Program-made: the position numbers and the translations under genes | Shown: piece by piece, positions 44,721-57,180 of the stretch | Position numbering within the stretch: position 1 is the first letter of the stretch | Layout: each line of letters begins with the position of its first letter | Notes under the pieces: generated by a model | What the model saw: the letters and a program-made list of their open reading frames with translations, nothing else | Database searches by the model: none | Told to the model about the DNA's origin: nothing | Origin: Paraspadella gotoi | Taxonomy: Eukaryota; Chaetognatha | NCBI GenBank assembly: GCA_051294375.1 | Contig: CM119270.1 | Location: forward strand, 19,727,741 to 19,791,740 | Length of the DNA stretch: 64,000 nucleotides | Reading direction: 5' to 3'

Positions 44721-45320
44721 AGGAAATGCCTGGGAATGAGGGGAGGGGACGGGGAGTGGACGGGGAAGGGTCGGGGAAGAGGGCGGGGAAGGAATAGAAA
44801 ATCTAAGATTATTTAGGAAAAAATTGGATCAGTTTCCCATTTGTATCGTTTACTGAGATTAAAAATAGATAAGGCTTTGCTTTGATCCAGTTAAATAGCT
44901 TTAAACAAATTTTTATCCAACTTATTGTGATTTTTAAATTCGTAGAAGAGTTAGGAAAGAGTAAAGAATAAACTAATAAACCTCGAAGACGACGATAATG
45001 ACGACGATCACGACGTCGACGATAACTGATGATTGAATTTGAAAAATCATCCCAAAATTAGCGGCAAAATTTGAAAAGGAGCATCGGGTTTTTGAATTTG
45101 CAAACGAGCGAATGGCATCATGACCGTATCGTAGCAATGAGCAAATGGCATAATGACTACCTAAAGGAGATGAGCGACAGGCATCATTAAAAACTCATGG
45201 CGATACCAGAAAAATTTTGGAAAAGAAAATTTGCGAAAAATTTCGCTCAAATATGGAGAAAGTCGTGCATCAGCTTGAGAAGAAAGAAGTATAAAATTAC
45301 AATATTTGGTGAATATATTT
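44721..45320. other. No gene recognised
   Basis: G-rich GGGGAGGGGACGGGGAGTGG at 44730-44790, then AT-rich. 45060-45190 holds three loose copies of an ATGAGCRAATGGCATAATGAC-type unit. Confidence 0.45.
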
Positions 45321-45346
45321 TCCGAGAGAGAGAGAGGGAGGGAGGG

Positions 45347-45378
<32 letters not shown>

Positions 45379-45905
45379 TGAGAGATGAGAGAAGATCGAT
45401 AGAGAGAGGATGATGAGATGCGGGACAGAGAGGAAGACGAGAGGAAGGAGAAAGTGACTGAGATACTGGATGTAGATAGGGAGACGAAGAGAGAGAGAGT
45501 CTTGAATCTACTCAGCAACAGCTGACGATAGTAAAATTCGGTTCAATTGTATTTCTTTCGTTTTTCTTTTGTCGCTGAAGGAAATCACATGAGCCCATAG
45601 GTGGAAGAGGAGGATGAAGAGGAGGAGGAAGAGGAGGTGGAGGAGGAAGAAGGAAAAGAGGAGGGAGAGGAGAAAAGGTGGAGGAGGGAAGGAGGAGGAA
45701 GAAGAGGTGTAGGGTTGGTGGAGATTGAAAAGGAGGCTGAGAAGAAGAAAATAGAAAAAGAAGAGGGAGAACAATAAAAGAAAGAGGGAGAACAATAAAA
45801 GGAAAAGGGAGAACGATGAAAGAAAGAGGGAGAACAATAAAATTAAGAAGGAGAACAATAAAAGAAAGAGGGAGAACAATAAAAGGAAGAGGGAGAACAA
45901 TAAAA
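45321..45905. repeat. GA tracts and a 21-bp minisatellite
   Basis: (GA)n at 45324-45400, GAGGAGGAAGAGGAGG-type purine sequence at 45605-45710, and about seven copies of AAGAGGGAGAACAATAAAAG at 45765-45905. Confidence 0.9.
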
Positions 45906-46320
45906 GGATGGAGAAACCAGAAATTCAGTCAATACAAAGGGAGAACTAGAATGATTTCCAGCGATCAAACAGTCTGAGTCTAATTATCGCTTTAACATCA
46001 TGTCAGCGCAAATTACTAATTTTATTTCTTTTTTTTTTTTAATTCTTTGAAGATCGTGTGATTTAAATTTTAAGGAATGAAACCTCTTTCCATGATACTT
46101 ATTTTTTTCGTTTCCTTTTATATTATTATGTCCCTACAAATATATAATTAAATATGCTCTGATGAAACGAATTAGAAAAGTATAAAGTCGATTCACTGCG
46201 TGAATAGTGAAAACAAAAAAAAAGAGAAGCGAAAGAAAAATTGTGATGCAGAAGAGAGAAACAGAGATCGATTACATGACGAGAGAAAAAATTCCCGGGC
46301 GTGAATTTTTGCGAGCTGGC

Positions 46321-46324
<4 letters not shown>
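45906..46324. other. No feature recognised
   Basis: AT-rich sequence without coding support. Confidence 0.4.
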
Positions 46325-47140
<816 letters not shown>

Positions 47141-47316
47141 CGACGACGACGACGACGACGACGATGAGGACGACGACGACGACGACGACGACGATGAGGA
47201 CGACGACGAGCGGAGGAAAGGATGAGGAAACGACGACTCGAGACGTAAACGGACGTCGACAATTGTGATCTAATCTCGGAAAGAAAGAAAGAGAGAAAAG
47301 AATTAAAAATCATGGA

Positions 47317-47400
<84 letters not shown>

Positions 47401-47401
47401 A
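47141..47401. repeat. (GAC)n and (GAAA)n microsatellites
   Basis: (ACG)n with two GAGG interruptions at 47141-47212 (a duplicated block) and (GAAA)n at 47311-47401. Confidence 0.97.
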
Positions 47402-47797
47402 ATGTATAGATCGTAAATAAAAAAATAAAAGAAAGAAAGAGACCAAGAAATGAGAGAAAGAAAGATGGTAAGAAATGATGAAAAATAGAAAGAAAGAAAG
47501 ATAGAAAAAAAATAGATAAGCATTTTGTCCTTTGAAAAAAAAGTTCGACTTTCACAGACGTGACTTTCTTAAAATAGACGAACAATGGATAGTTCTCTCT
47601 CTCTCTCTCTGATCTGTATATAAAATTTTTCTTTTTAATTTACCATTTCCTCGTTTATTTATTTAATAAATTTTTAATTGTTATTTTATATTTTTTACAT
47701 AATTGTATGTACATAATATCCATGTACGGCTCTCTTACGATCCTGTGATTGTAAATGTGTTTTATTAACATTATGAGCAGAATAAATCAAATCAAAT

Positions 47798-47801
<4 letters not shown>
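47402..47801. other. No feature recognised
   Basis: AT-rich; (AAATC)n begins just before the next microsatellite at about 47784. Confidence 0.4.

Positions 47802-47870
<69 letters not shown>
47802..47870. repeat. (CT)n microsatellite
   Basis: About 69 bp uninterrupted. Confidence 0.97.
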
Positions 47871-47873
<3 letters not shown>

Positions 47874-48399
47874 ATTAATTCCTAACAATAACAATAACTA
47901 TTTCATAATTTTAATCCCTAAACCGGAACCCTAATGTTCAAAAATATGTATAGTGTTTTACTATACATCATCTAGCTGCTAATTATGACAAACTTTTTAT
48001 ACTGCATGGACTTTTTCGTCATCTTAACGGGTTCAGCTCAAGAAAAAGGTTATCCCAATATTCATTTATTTCAAATAATATTTATTTAAAATTATTTTCT
48101 TTAGTGAAGAAAAAAATAATGATTCCGATATTTTTTTTTAAACAAAGCAAGGTAAGTTGAAAAAAATAATTGATTCAATTTTAACGCAGATTCATGCATT
48201 TTTACATCTGAGCAATATCAATAGCATTATTACAATTCATCAGCGAATCATTTGTTTAAAGAACAAAAAACTAAAAAGCGCGCCTCTATCGGAGAAAAGA
48301 ATAAAGCCAAAAGAAAGCAAAAGATCACAAACCAATTCTGACGATTTTTCTTGTAATAAAACATAAATTCTCTCTCTCTTTCTCTTTCTCTTTCTCTCT
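47871..48399. other. 3' flank of the CRIP gene, AT-rich
   Basis: Probably includes the CRIP 3' UTR. A minus-strand AATAAA (plus TTTATT) occurs near 48065, about 335 bases past the stop. The 69-codon plus-strand frame here shows no motif. Confidence 0.4.
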
Positions 48400-49275
48400 C
48401 TATTGTTTCTGCCCGTAATCAAAGCTTTCAGCGCCTCCTCTTCCGCACCCGCCAGGTCCGAAAAGCGCCGAGTAGCAAGGGTTGTGGCAGTAGGCCTTTC
48501 CTGCGGGAATCAAAATTAGGCTACCTGAATAACTATTATTAAATAAACAATAAACCATATACGATTACAAAAGATAACAATAATATCGCAGGCAATGAAA
48601 AAATTTAACAAAATAAACGAAACCATTTTTTTTCTCTTTTAAAGTGATCTTAAATCTCATTTACATATAGCAGTAGTTCGTTTTAATCTCTACAAACATC
48701 GTTTAAGACTCAAAAGCTAATGGAGATGAACGCGGAAGATGATATTTTTAAATACCTAAGATACCTTCTAAAACAAATGTGTATAATTTTTCGGTATACA
48801 AACTTTGGGTTTATTAAGTAAAATAAGATTATGATTTTACCCTGAACCGAAGCGTTCTTTTCTTTATTTACTTTATAGATAAAGTTATTATCATCAATCT
48901 TCGGATGTAGAATGACAGTAATATTGTATAAGAACGAAAATCTCCATTGAAAAATGTTGATTTATTTACAAGGCGATCAATTCGCCTAAGAAAATACCCT
49001 TATTACACGTTATGTATGTTTAAAATATTGTCTTTGTCGGGCCTCTACTTCTAAGCGCGCACTCCGGGCCAATAACTTTTCTCCCACCGCGGGTTCATGT
49101 CATCATTCTCAGCGTGCCAGCCCAAGCTCTTACCTTCTCTCTCGGCGTGCCGACCCGGGTCCAGCACCTTCTTGCATTTTTCGCATTTGAGACAAGCGCG
49201 GTGCCAGTCTTTGCCGAGCGAAGTCTTTCGCTCAGCAAAATAAACCTCTTTGGTGCACGCGGGACACTTGGGCAT
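48400..49275 (-). CDS. CRIP: CRIP-type single-LIM-domain protein
   Basis: Cysteine-rich intestinal protein family: small zinc-binding LIM adaptor. Coding exons are 49134-49275 and 48400-48500, joined across a 633-bp intron (donor GAAG|GTAAGAG, acceptor CCCGCAG|GA, phase 1), giving 80 residues against 77 in human CRIP1. The LIM zinc ligands are all present: C4, C7, H25, C28 for the first finger and C31, C34, C52, C56 for the second. Characteristic stretches are [20 protein letters not shown] and [20 protein letters not shown]. The glycine-rich tail [12 protein letters not shown] follows as in the family. An acceptor (TTTGCCAG) 17 bases before the ATG, at 49292, shows that the 5' UTR is split by another intron and that the first exon lies upstream. 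If the donor is ignored the frame runs on to a false end at 49051. Confidence 0.95.
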
Positions 49276-49292
49276 CGCTGATTTGGCTTTCG

Positions 49293-49623
49293 CTGGCAAA
49301 GAGAAATGCAAAAAATAATTTAAAAAAATTCTAACTCGCAATTATCATGATCATTTTTTTATTAATATTATTATTATTACTCTTATTATTATTATCATTT
49401 TTTTAGATTTTTAAATATTCTTATTATTGTAATTGTGAACGGATTCAAGTATAAAATAATTAAATATTTAATTAAGTATATAAAATAAACTTACATTTGG
49501 ATTAGCTGAAAAAAATAAAAGCCAGCGGTTTTTGAGGAGCAGAAAAAAAAAAAGAATTTAGGAAGAGAATTGACATCAACCGACCGACCGTTTGTGAAAA
49601 GTGAGTAAGAGAGTTTGTGAAAG

Positions 49624-49625
<2 letters not shown>
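49293..49625. other. CRIP 5' intron, AT-rich
   Basis: Sequence upstream of the CRIP exon (minus-strand sense). The untranslated first exon is not identifiable by eye. Confidence 0.5.

Positions 49626-49666
<41 letters not shown>
49626..49666. repeat. (GA)n microsatellite
   Basis: About 40 bp uninterrupted. Confidence 0.96.
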
Positions 49667-50090
49667 GTCATCATTATTTTCGAAAACAAGCGAACATCAA
49701 AGATTAATTTTTCTCAACAATTTCATGTTTTCAATTATAAGAAACTCAAACATTTAGATACCTAAAACATTGTAGGTCGTAAAAAGCATCATCTCCGAGC
49801 GTTGATCCCATTTTGCTTGATCTTGTGGTTGTTGTTGTTATTGAAAAAAAGGAATGATATGCCATAGAAATATAGCGTATTATTAGCGAGTACAACTCTC
49901 AGAAAAAAGACCCTTCTCCATCCTGAAACAGTCATAGTTTTTAGTTGGTTTAATTTAAAATCAAACAATTATATGACTATAATATTCAGAGAAGAGTTTT
50001 AAAAACCCGGATGATAAGGAGATATAGAAAATAAGCAAATCAAACAAAGGTGAATAAATAATAAGTGAGATATTTGATAGCGTAATGCTG

Positions 50091-50093
<3 letters not shown>
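49667..50093. other. No feature recognised
   Basis: AT-rich, no coding support. Confidence 0.4.
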
Positions 50094-50129
<36 letters not shown>

Positions 50130-50133
50130 GATT

Positions 50134-50165
<32 letters not shown>
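50094..50165. repeat. (GA)n microsatellite
   Basis: Two GA runs separated by GGAGAGAGGATTC. Confidence 0.95.
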
Positions 50166-50170
<5 letters not shown>

Positions 50171-50228
50171 GAATCGTTGAGAAAGGGGTAAAAGGAGAGG
50201 GAGAGGAGAGGTCGGGGAAAAGGGGTTT

Positions 50229-50402
50229 AGAGAATCTAATGTACCAATTTCATAGAGTAATCTTAATGTTACCAATTTCATAGGAGAATCTAATTTCCAA
50301 TTTCATAGGAGAATCTAATTTACCAATTTCATAGGAGAATCTAATTGTACCAATTTCATAGGAGAATCTAATTGTACCAATTTCATAGGAGAATCTAATT
50401 CG
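50229..50402. repeat. 26-28 bp minisatellite, main block
   Basis: Seven copies of GAGAATCTAATTGTACCAAT followed by TTCATAG, with small length differences. A second block of three copies lies at 50672-50745. Confidence 0.93.
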
Positions 50403-50671
50403 CTTTCTTTTCGTTTCTTTTCTTTTCCTTTTCTTTTCTTTTTCGTTTACCAATTCTCATTCTTAGCTTTTCTTTTCTTTTTCTGATGAATCTAATTTCT
50501 TCTTTTCTTTTTTCTTTGTTCATCCAATTTTCCTAGTTTTGCAGTATATCTCACTTTCTCTGTCAAATCGCAATTTCATTAGGAGAATTCTAAATTTTCT
50601 TAATTTCTGTTTATACTCAACTTTTCTTTTCATCTAGGTTATTCTTTTACTGTATGAATCGGAATTCTTTT
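50403..50671. other. Pyrimidine-rich spacer inside the minisatellite
   Basis: TTTTCTTTTCTTTTC-type sequence containing decayed traces of the minisatellite (CAATTTCATTAGGAGAATTC near 50570). Confidence 0.6.
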
Positions 50672-50745
50672 CAATGTACCAATATTCATAGCGAGAATCT
50701 AATGTACCAATTTCATAGGAGAATCTAATGTTCCAATTTCATAGT
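50672..50745. repeat. 26-28 bp minisatellite, second block
   Basis: Three copies of the 50229 unit, the outer ones with single-base insertions. Confidence 0.9.
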
Positions 50746-52002
50746 AACTCGGCAAATCACAACCTAACTTTACTCAATGTATTTGTATTTACGACGTGTT
50801 TTCAATAGGTTATCTCTCTATACATGTATGTCGAAAGTAAATCGTATCTTTAACTTTTTTCTCTGAACAAATTTAGAAAGCCATCCTCGATATATTTATC
50901 TTTTTCTTGAGTATACATTTAGTTTTCTGTCCGAGCGGATTCTATCTTCGTCAATGATCACTGGTTTTGTTCATCGTCTTGCATCATCCTAAACGATTCT
51001 GCAATCATCAGATTCCTAGGATTTGTCAACGTCCTATTTTTCTTGCATTCCTTGCCTACTCTTGCAAACTCTGGCTAACTGTTTAACTGCTCTTTTTTTC
51101 TGTACCGTAGCGATATACGTCAAAGAACCTAGATTGACCTTATTTTTGTTATATAAGTAGAATAAGCCAATACTACTGAACTAATTAAGTTTTCAATCCT
51201 TCGTTTGGTCAAAACGAAAACCAAAAAAAACAAACAAAGGAATCGAAACATCTTCGCTAATGAGACGGAAAAAAAATTTATTGGTAATTTTTTTCGTATC
51301 GATTTTTAGAACAAGTCATAGGTACATTACAAAGAGCAGAAATCCACCTGGAAAAGCCATTTGGCAAATATCGTATATAAGTGCCAGTGTAGGAACTTAA
51401 TTTAATAAAATAACATAATACAATGAGAAAAAAAACTCCCGGTTGAGTTGAGTCAGATGAATGATATCGGAGAAATATATTTGACACTATCGTATATAAA
51501 TTTACAATCATTCATAAAATTCATCTGCCTCAAAACTAACAAGGTTTCTACTATTTCTTCATGATTGGAAATCCCAACGTAATTAAAGGGGAATAGGAAA
51601 TAACTAGTATGGATTGTCCTTTGCCAATGTGAATAGTAAATAAACTAAGCAATAAAAAAACATGGCCTTCTCAAGCACATAGAAATATATTTGTATTTGT
51701 TATTTGAGGATATGTTTGTAAACTGTAAATGCATAAGATTCGTCTTGAGAAGATCATTGTTAGCTGGGAATGTTTAATACTTAAGCCTTTGAACTAAAAC
51801 GAACTGGTTTTTTTTTTTCAAAAAGAAAACTAAAAAAAGTCCTGCAAAGGCAAATATGACTGCAACATGAAATTTAAAATTCGTCTCTCTTTTTCTCCTG
51901 GCAAAATGACTTCAGTGGCCAGAGGCGGCGTAATATCGCGTCAAAGAAAAAGAGAAAGAAAAAGAGACAGAGACAGAGACAGAAAAAAAAAGAGAGAGAG
52001 AC

Positions 52003-52004
<2 letters not shown>
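50746..52004. other. No gene recognised
   Basis: AT-rich sequence; none of the short open frames shows conserved motifs. Confidence 0.4.

Positions 52005-52059
<55 letters not shown>
52005..52059. repeat. (GA)n microsatellite
   Basis: About 54 bp of GA after a short (GACA)n lead-in. Confidence 0.96.
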
Positions 52060-52063
<4 letters not shown>

Positions 52064-53804
52064 GTGTAACATGCGATTAGAAAGAAAGGTGCTTTTTTGT
52101 TCTCTAAAAAGTAGCAAATTATTTTTTTTTAAAGTTAAAATTTCTCTTTCAAAAGACATTAAATGACTAGAAACAAAGATTCTTAAAAATTCAAACACTC
52201 TAAATTTGACTAGGGTAAAAATAAGCATCACAGAAAAGCGCACCTTAAAAACAAATTTTGGCAACCAGGCATGGCAATGTAAAAAAAGGTACAAAAGTTT
52301 AATATTTTTTTTCCTGAATATAATATGCATGAAATCGGTTTCCAAATTTACACGAGACTCCTGATGGTTTCCGCGACTTTCAATTAAAAAATGTAAAAAA
52401 ACAAAAAAAAACAAAAAAAAACCAAGAAATTTGTTACGCGAAAAATGATAACAAAATTTTTTTTTCTAGAGTAAATGTGAACGAAAAATCAAGTTAAGCA
52501 GAATCTTGAAAAAAAAAACTATCTGCTTAGAATGAATGCTAGATATGATATAAGTTGTATCTGATACTTATATATATGTAAGGGACAGCTGGACAATTAA
52601 CAAATAAAAAAACATGCTTTCATCTCACTAGATGAAAACGCTACAATGTGATGAGACATTGTAAATTGTTAGCTAAATGATAGTTTTTTTTTCTTTTTTT
52701 TCTTTTTTGGAATGAGGATACATGTTTTTTTTTTATTTCTAAACTCGTCGAAAAGGCAATTTATACACGGTTTGTCTAAGAAACTTGGAATGATTCGTCA
52801 ACGTGATACGACATTCTCGATTTCAGAGAAGTGGGGCCGGGATTTCTTTCTTTTTTTTTTTTTTGATGTTTCCTCTTCCAGAGTTTCGTATTAGGGTATT
52901 TTCTTTTTTTTTTTTAGTTAAATACTTTTTCTTGTTATGCAATGAGTTGATTTTGCTTTTCAAACGATTAAGATTAAGTAGGTTTACGTTAAAGCATTTG
53001 TGTTTTTATTGTTTTTTGTTTTGTGTTTTTTATTGTGTCCTGATTTTTCGTTCCAATTCACAATCCACGGGGGCAGTGAACGCGAAGGAGTCGCGTTTCT
53101 CCGAGTTCGGAATTCACAAGGAGGCAGTGAATACGAACTGGGATGGATACCTTTATTTTTTTTTTTCGTTTTAACATAAATTACTCATTCTTTTCTTTTC
53201 ATCGAGTTCGACGCGACAAGCTTTATTCACGCGGTCCAGTGTTCGGAAAAATAATTATAATTAATAATAAAGTAAAACTAATGAACTAAAGAAAAAAACC
53301 TGCAGCCAAGTTTTTTTTTTTCAATGAAAGCTACATTTTTTAAATCTTTTTTAACTTTCTTTTATTAAATCGCTGCTAGTTGCAAATATTTGTCTCTTAA
53401 CATTCCATCATTTTTATAACGACCTAATAAAATGAATCCTAGCGTCCAAAATAAAATAAGTTTAAAATAAATTTTGTTTAAATTCACAAACATTTATAGA
53501 AATAGAAAAAAAAAGGGGAAGCAGGAGTGCGACCAGAATTGGGATCGTCTGCTACTCTGAAAAGAAAATACTTAAAAATTGGGGAGGAGAAAAACGAAAA
53601 ATTATGGGGAAGAAAATTAAATTATGGGGAAGAAAATAAAAATAATTTTTTTGGGTTAAAAATAGAAAATTTTCAATTTTACGCTTGAAATTTTTTGAAC
53701 ACTGGTGGCTGGTGGTAGCATCACAAAGTTAGCAACATGCGCTGTCGTATTGGGTATATCGGTACGTGGGATTTACTTTATTAGAAAGGGAAGAAAGAGC
53801 CGCG
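52060..53804. other. No gene supported
   Basis: AT-rich. A duplicated GGGGCAGTGAACGCGAAGGA / GAGGCAGTGAATACGAACTG block lies at 53070-53145. A short hydrophobic frame around 53705-53760 before a GTACGT donor-like site is too short to call. Confidence 0.4.
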
Positions 53805-53920
53805 CGAAGAAAGAGAGAGAGAGACGAGAGAAGAGAGAGAGGAGAGAGACGGGAGGAGAGAGAGAGAGAGAGAGAGGAGACGAGAGAGAAGCCGGAGAGA
53901 GAGAGAGAGGAGAGAAATTC
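53805..53920. repeat. Interrupted (GA)n
   Basis: About 110 bp of GAGAGA with CGAGAG interruptions. Confidence 0.92.
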
Positions 53921-54856
53921 CAATACAATCGGCTTGGAATATTTAGACCAAGCGTCACATGATATCAAAACACTTCAAAAATATTAATTATAAAAAAACA
54001 CGTTTAAAGTATGAAGGGTCCTTAAATAGATATGTAAATAATCTTGCGGTTAAATTTATGGAAATGACTTAAATCGCCGAATAATTGTTTTTTTTTATCA
54101 ATGCGTTCTTGGTCGTCGGAAAGATGAATTAAGCGACGGTGATCTTGATCATAAAATAGTAATATTTGCGCAATTAGCACAGTTGATTAGCACAGTCGAT
54201 CGCAGCTGTTTCAACATTCATTGGATAAAGATTTGATATTAAAAAAAATACGCTAACAGATATATCGAGAAATTAATTCCTTCGTTACCGAAGATGCCGA
54301 TAATCCTCACGAAAAAAAAAACAAGAAATACTTTTTGTCCTTTTTTCAAAATCTCTCAAATCTGTTATTATCGATGCTCATGAAAGTTAAATACAACGAA
54401 AGGTAAATATAAAATAGTTGAAAAATTACGTTTAAAGACATGAAATAATTTATCCTCGTCATAGAATATGATCGGATAATACATTCACCGGAGATGTAAA
54501 GTCAACTGTGATCACTCGCGCAAAAAAATGAAAGTTTATTCGATTCTATATATAAATTGACAGCCGTATCTTTTATTGCTATTAAATACTCGTTACAGCT
54601 ACAATATCTTTTAAGTAAAATTTCGATCCTGCATTTTTTAATTATTTTTTTGCTCAATGTTGAGGAAACAAAGAAAGAAACAAAGATTTGACTCACGAAG
54701 GAGTGATGGAGGGAAAGAGAAAAGAGAAAAGTAGAGAGATTAATCAAGAGTTTCAAACGGGATATAACTAATTAGGGTTGAGAGAGTGACACGACACGTG
54801 GCAGAACGATGGACGTTTTTAAACGACGTTGACGCGACTATTGTTAAGTCACAAAC
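53921..54856. other. No gene recognised
   Basis: AT-rich sequence with no coding support. Confidence 0.4.
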
Positions 54857-54871
54857 GTGACGTAACGTCAC
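54857..54871. promoter_or_regulatory. CRE-like palindrome
   Basis: GTGACGTAACGTCAC is a palindrome around one central A. It contains two overlapping TGACGT half-sites of the CREB/ATF type, and another CGTCA follows at 54871-54876. It lies in an approximately 120-bp CpG-rich patch inside AT-rich DNA, with no gene yet assigned nearby. Confidence 0.45.
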
Positions 54872-55592
54872 GTCAATCGCAGTCGTTTACCATCCACGTT
54901 GTACATCTAAAAATTAGAAAGAGGTGGAGGGGGGATTCTTGTTACAACAAAGAAAACGAAATGATTTTCTAGGAAATACAAGTTTATTTTAAGGGGAAGA
55001 GAGTTTAAAAGAATTTTTAAAAAAGGGAGAAAAAACGTGCAGGCACATAATTGTGGTCTTCCAGGCCAGACGGTCCTTATGAACTTTTTTTTTTCGTACG
55101 TAGGGTACAAAAAAAAATGTCTTGGTCGTTTCGTCGTTGTTGTTGTAGTAGTGATTAAAAAAAATCTTCAAATTGTTTCGAAAGGTTGCCTCTGTTCGAT
55201 ATCACGCTGTGCGATTTTAAGCTCGTTTTTATTTGTGTTTTATTTTCTATTTTTTATCGGTTGTCTTTTTGTTTTGAGATTATTAGTAGAAAAGTGAGTC
55301 CCGTTTCTTTCCCTTTCGATTGCGACCAAAAAAAGTATCGAGTATAAACTTTGTACCAATATAAAAACTAGATATATTTTTGCTAACATTTTTTTTTGTT
55401 CACTTTCGATTTCTGAGAAATAGATGCCCGGGCGCAAGTGACAAAACGGATGACCAAACCAAAAAATCGTAGAGGGAAAAAACGTCGACAATTTAAATTC
55501 GACTGTGTATAAATCTTTAGGGTTTTCAACTTTTTTTAATTCATTGAACGAAGAAAAAAAAACTGGATGTGCGCGAAATTAAAAAAAGGGAC
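54872..55592. other. No gene supported
   Basis: AT-rich with short runs of T or A; no coding motif. Confidence 0.4.
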
Positions 55593-55747
55593 TCAAAAAC
55601 TACCAATGGTCATAACAAAAACAGATTCCGGCTCATTCTCGTAGGATTTCCACAGGCTTCTCTTATTTTTTGGGCGTTTGTTTTCTTCCAAGGATTTTTT
55701 ACCGCGGGGAAAATAAGGGCCATTGTCGGCTAATACTCCCCTTCGCA
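55593..55747 (-). CDS. Candidate terminal exon, unknown gene
   Basis: An uninterrupted minus-strand frame of about 51 codons ends at TGA (55593-55595). It reads NGPYFPRGKKSLEENKRPKN, then KRSLWKSYENEPESVF and VMTIGSF. Composition is clearly less AT-biased than the flanks, and it has a natural amino-acid mix. A possible acceptor (AAAAATAG|TG) lies at its 5' side. I do not recognise the protein, and chance cannot be excluded. Confidence 0.3.
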
Positions 55748-56200
55748 CTATTTTTAATTTTTTTTAAAAAAACGTCTTAATGATTTCGATTTTTAATTTA
55801 AATTATGTAAAAAAAATGATAGAAAAACTCGTTTCCTTCCAATTTAGAGGAAAAGTGATTCAAAAACGCGGTAAAACACGAGGGCGACACGGCTTAAGTT
55901 CTTGGATGGAATAGTTTTTTTGGCTGAATGATTAAAAAACCATGGTTTAATTTGTATTTGGCAGAAAAATAAAATAAAAATTAAACGAAAGGGAAAAATA
56001 AATAAAACAAAATGCTTATTTTTTTAAAAAACAGATTTACTGATCATAGACAATTTCACTTAACTAAAATTAAAAAAAATAAGGAATTAAAAATGATTAG
56101 TAACGTTACGAATCTAACTTCTACTTCTTAATAATAGTTTATACACCTTAAGCGAAAATGATTAAAAATTGATAAAAAGAACCCAGGAGCACCCAGAGAG
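55748..56200. other. No feature recognised
   Basis: AT-rich sequence. Confidence 0.4.
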
Positions 56201-56380
56201 TCGGCAAGGTTGGGAAATAAGAATGTGATGTCTCTAAAAATTGTGAGAGAGAATAAAAGTAACTCTATGAAGAATGGGAGAGAGGGAGTGAGAGACAGAG
56301 AGCGAGAGAGAGAGAGCGATAGCGAGCAAGCGAGAGAGAGCCGAAGGAAGCGAGAGAGAGAGAGAGAGAGCGAGAATTAT
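56201..56380. repeat. Degenerate GAGAGCGAGA tract
   Basis: GA-rich with C interruptions (GAGCGAGAGAG, AGCGAGCAAGCGAG). Confidence 0.8.
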
Positions 56381-57067
56381 CTTAAAAGATTTGATGTGTG
56401 GAGACGTCATTTAAAAGTGCAAATTAATTAATATTTTCTTCGAAGCGCGGGGTTTTTGTTTCTGCAAAAAAAAAACAACTAATAAAACATAAGCCTTACA
56501 TCGTCGGTCAACTCTTTTTTCGCCATCTCTATTTTCAACGTTCACATTCTTAAAGTTTAAGTGACATTACTCAAAATATCTTAACCGTTAGACAATTAAA
56601 ACCCACAATCACGAACTCAGGTGTTAAAATATTTCTTGGATGATAATCACGATTCGTTTTATACAGTTTATATTCGAATTAATTCTAATCGTAAAATAAG
56701 TTTGGCTTAGAATTAAACTCGTGTAACTATCCGTATAACGGACAGCGTGCGATCCTTAACGAACGTAAGAAATTACAAATTCATGATTACTCGGTTCAAT
56801 ACGTCGCACAAAATATTTGAATTCGAATAATGTTTAAATATCAAGCCTTTACTTCATCTACGGACCTCACTCCATCGAGCAACTAAAATATAGTACAAAA
56901 ATAATTAAAATTAATAAAAGCCGAGATGCCGAAAAAAGAACGCGACCGAACGATTATCTTACATAAAAATTCAATCGTGTCTTAAAACTAAAAAAAAAAA
57001 AATTGTTTTCCAAATTTAATTTCTTTGCGGTTTTTTTTTTTGTTTTTTTCGACCGAGCGCATATATA
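56381..57067. other. No feature recognised
   Basis: AT-rich sequence downstream of the calcineurin B gene. Confidence 0.4.
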
Positions 57068-57073
57068 TTTATT
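57068..57073 (-). promoter_or_regulatory. AATAAA poly(A) signal of calcineurin B
   Basis: The minus strand reads AATAAA, about 108 bases past the conserved TAA, giving a compact 3' UTR. Confidence 0.6.
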
Positions 57074-57180
57074 TTAACGTTAAAAGGGGGGTTGACGAAG
57101 GTGGCGGCCTTTCCGCAACGCCCCTCGATTCCCCCCCCTCCCCACCACTCCCCCCCTCAAAAGCGGCGAGGTGGGCGCCT

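Noticed and set aside
49051-49134. CRIP reading continued to a stop at 49051
   Set aside because: This reads through a clear GTAAGAG donor and loses the last two zinc ligands, which are supplied by the exon at 48400-48500.
53705-53800. Short hydrophobic frame before a GTACGT donor-like site
   Set aside because: No ATG in frame and only about 20 non-repeat codons before a GA tract; cannot be told from chance.
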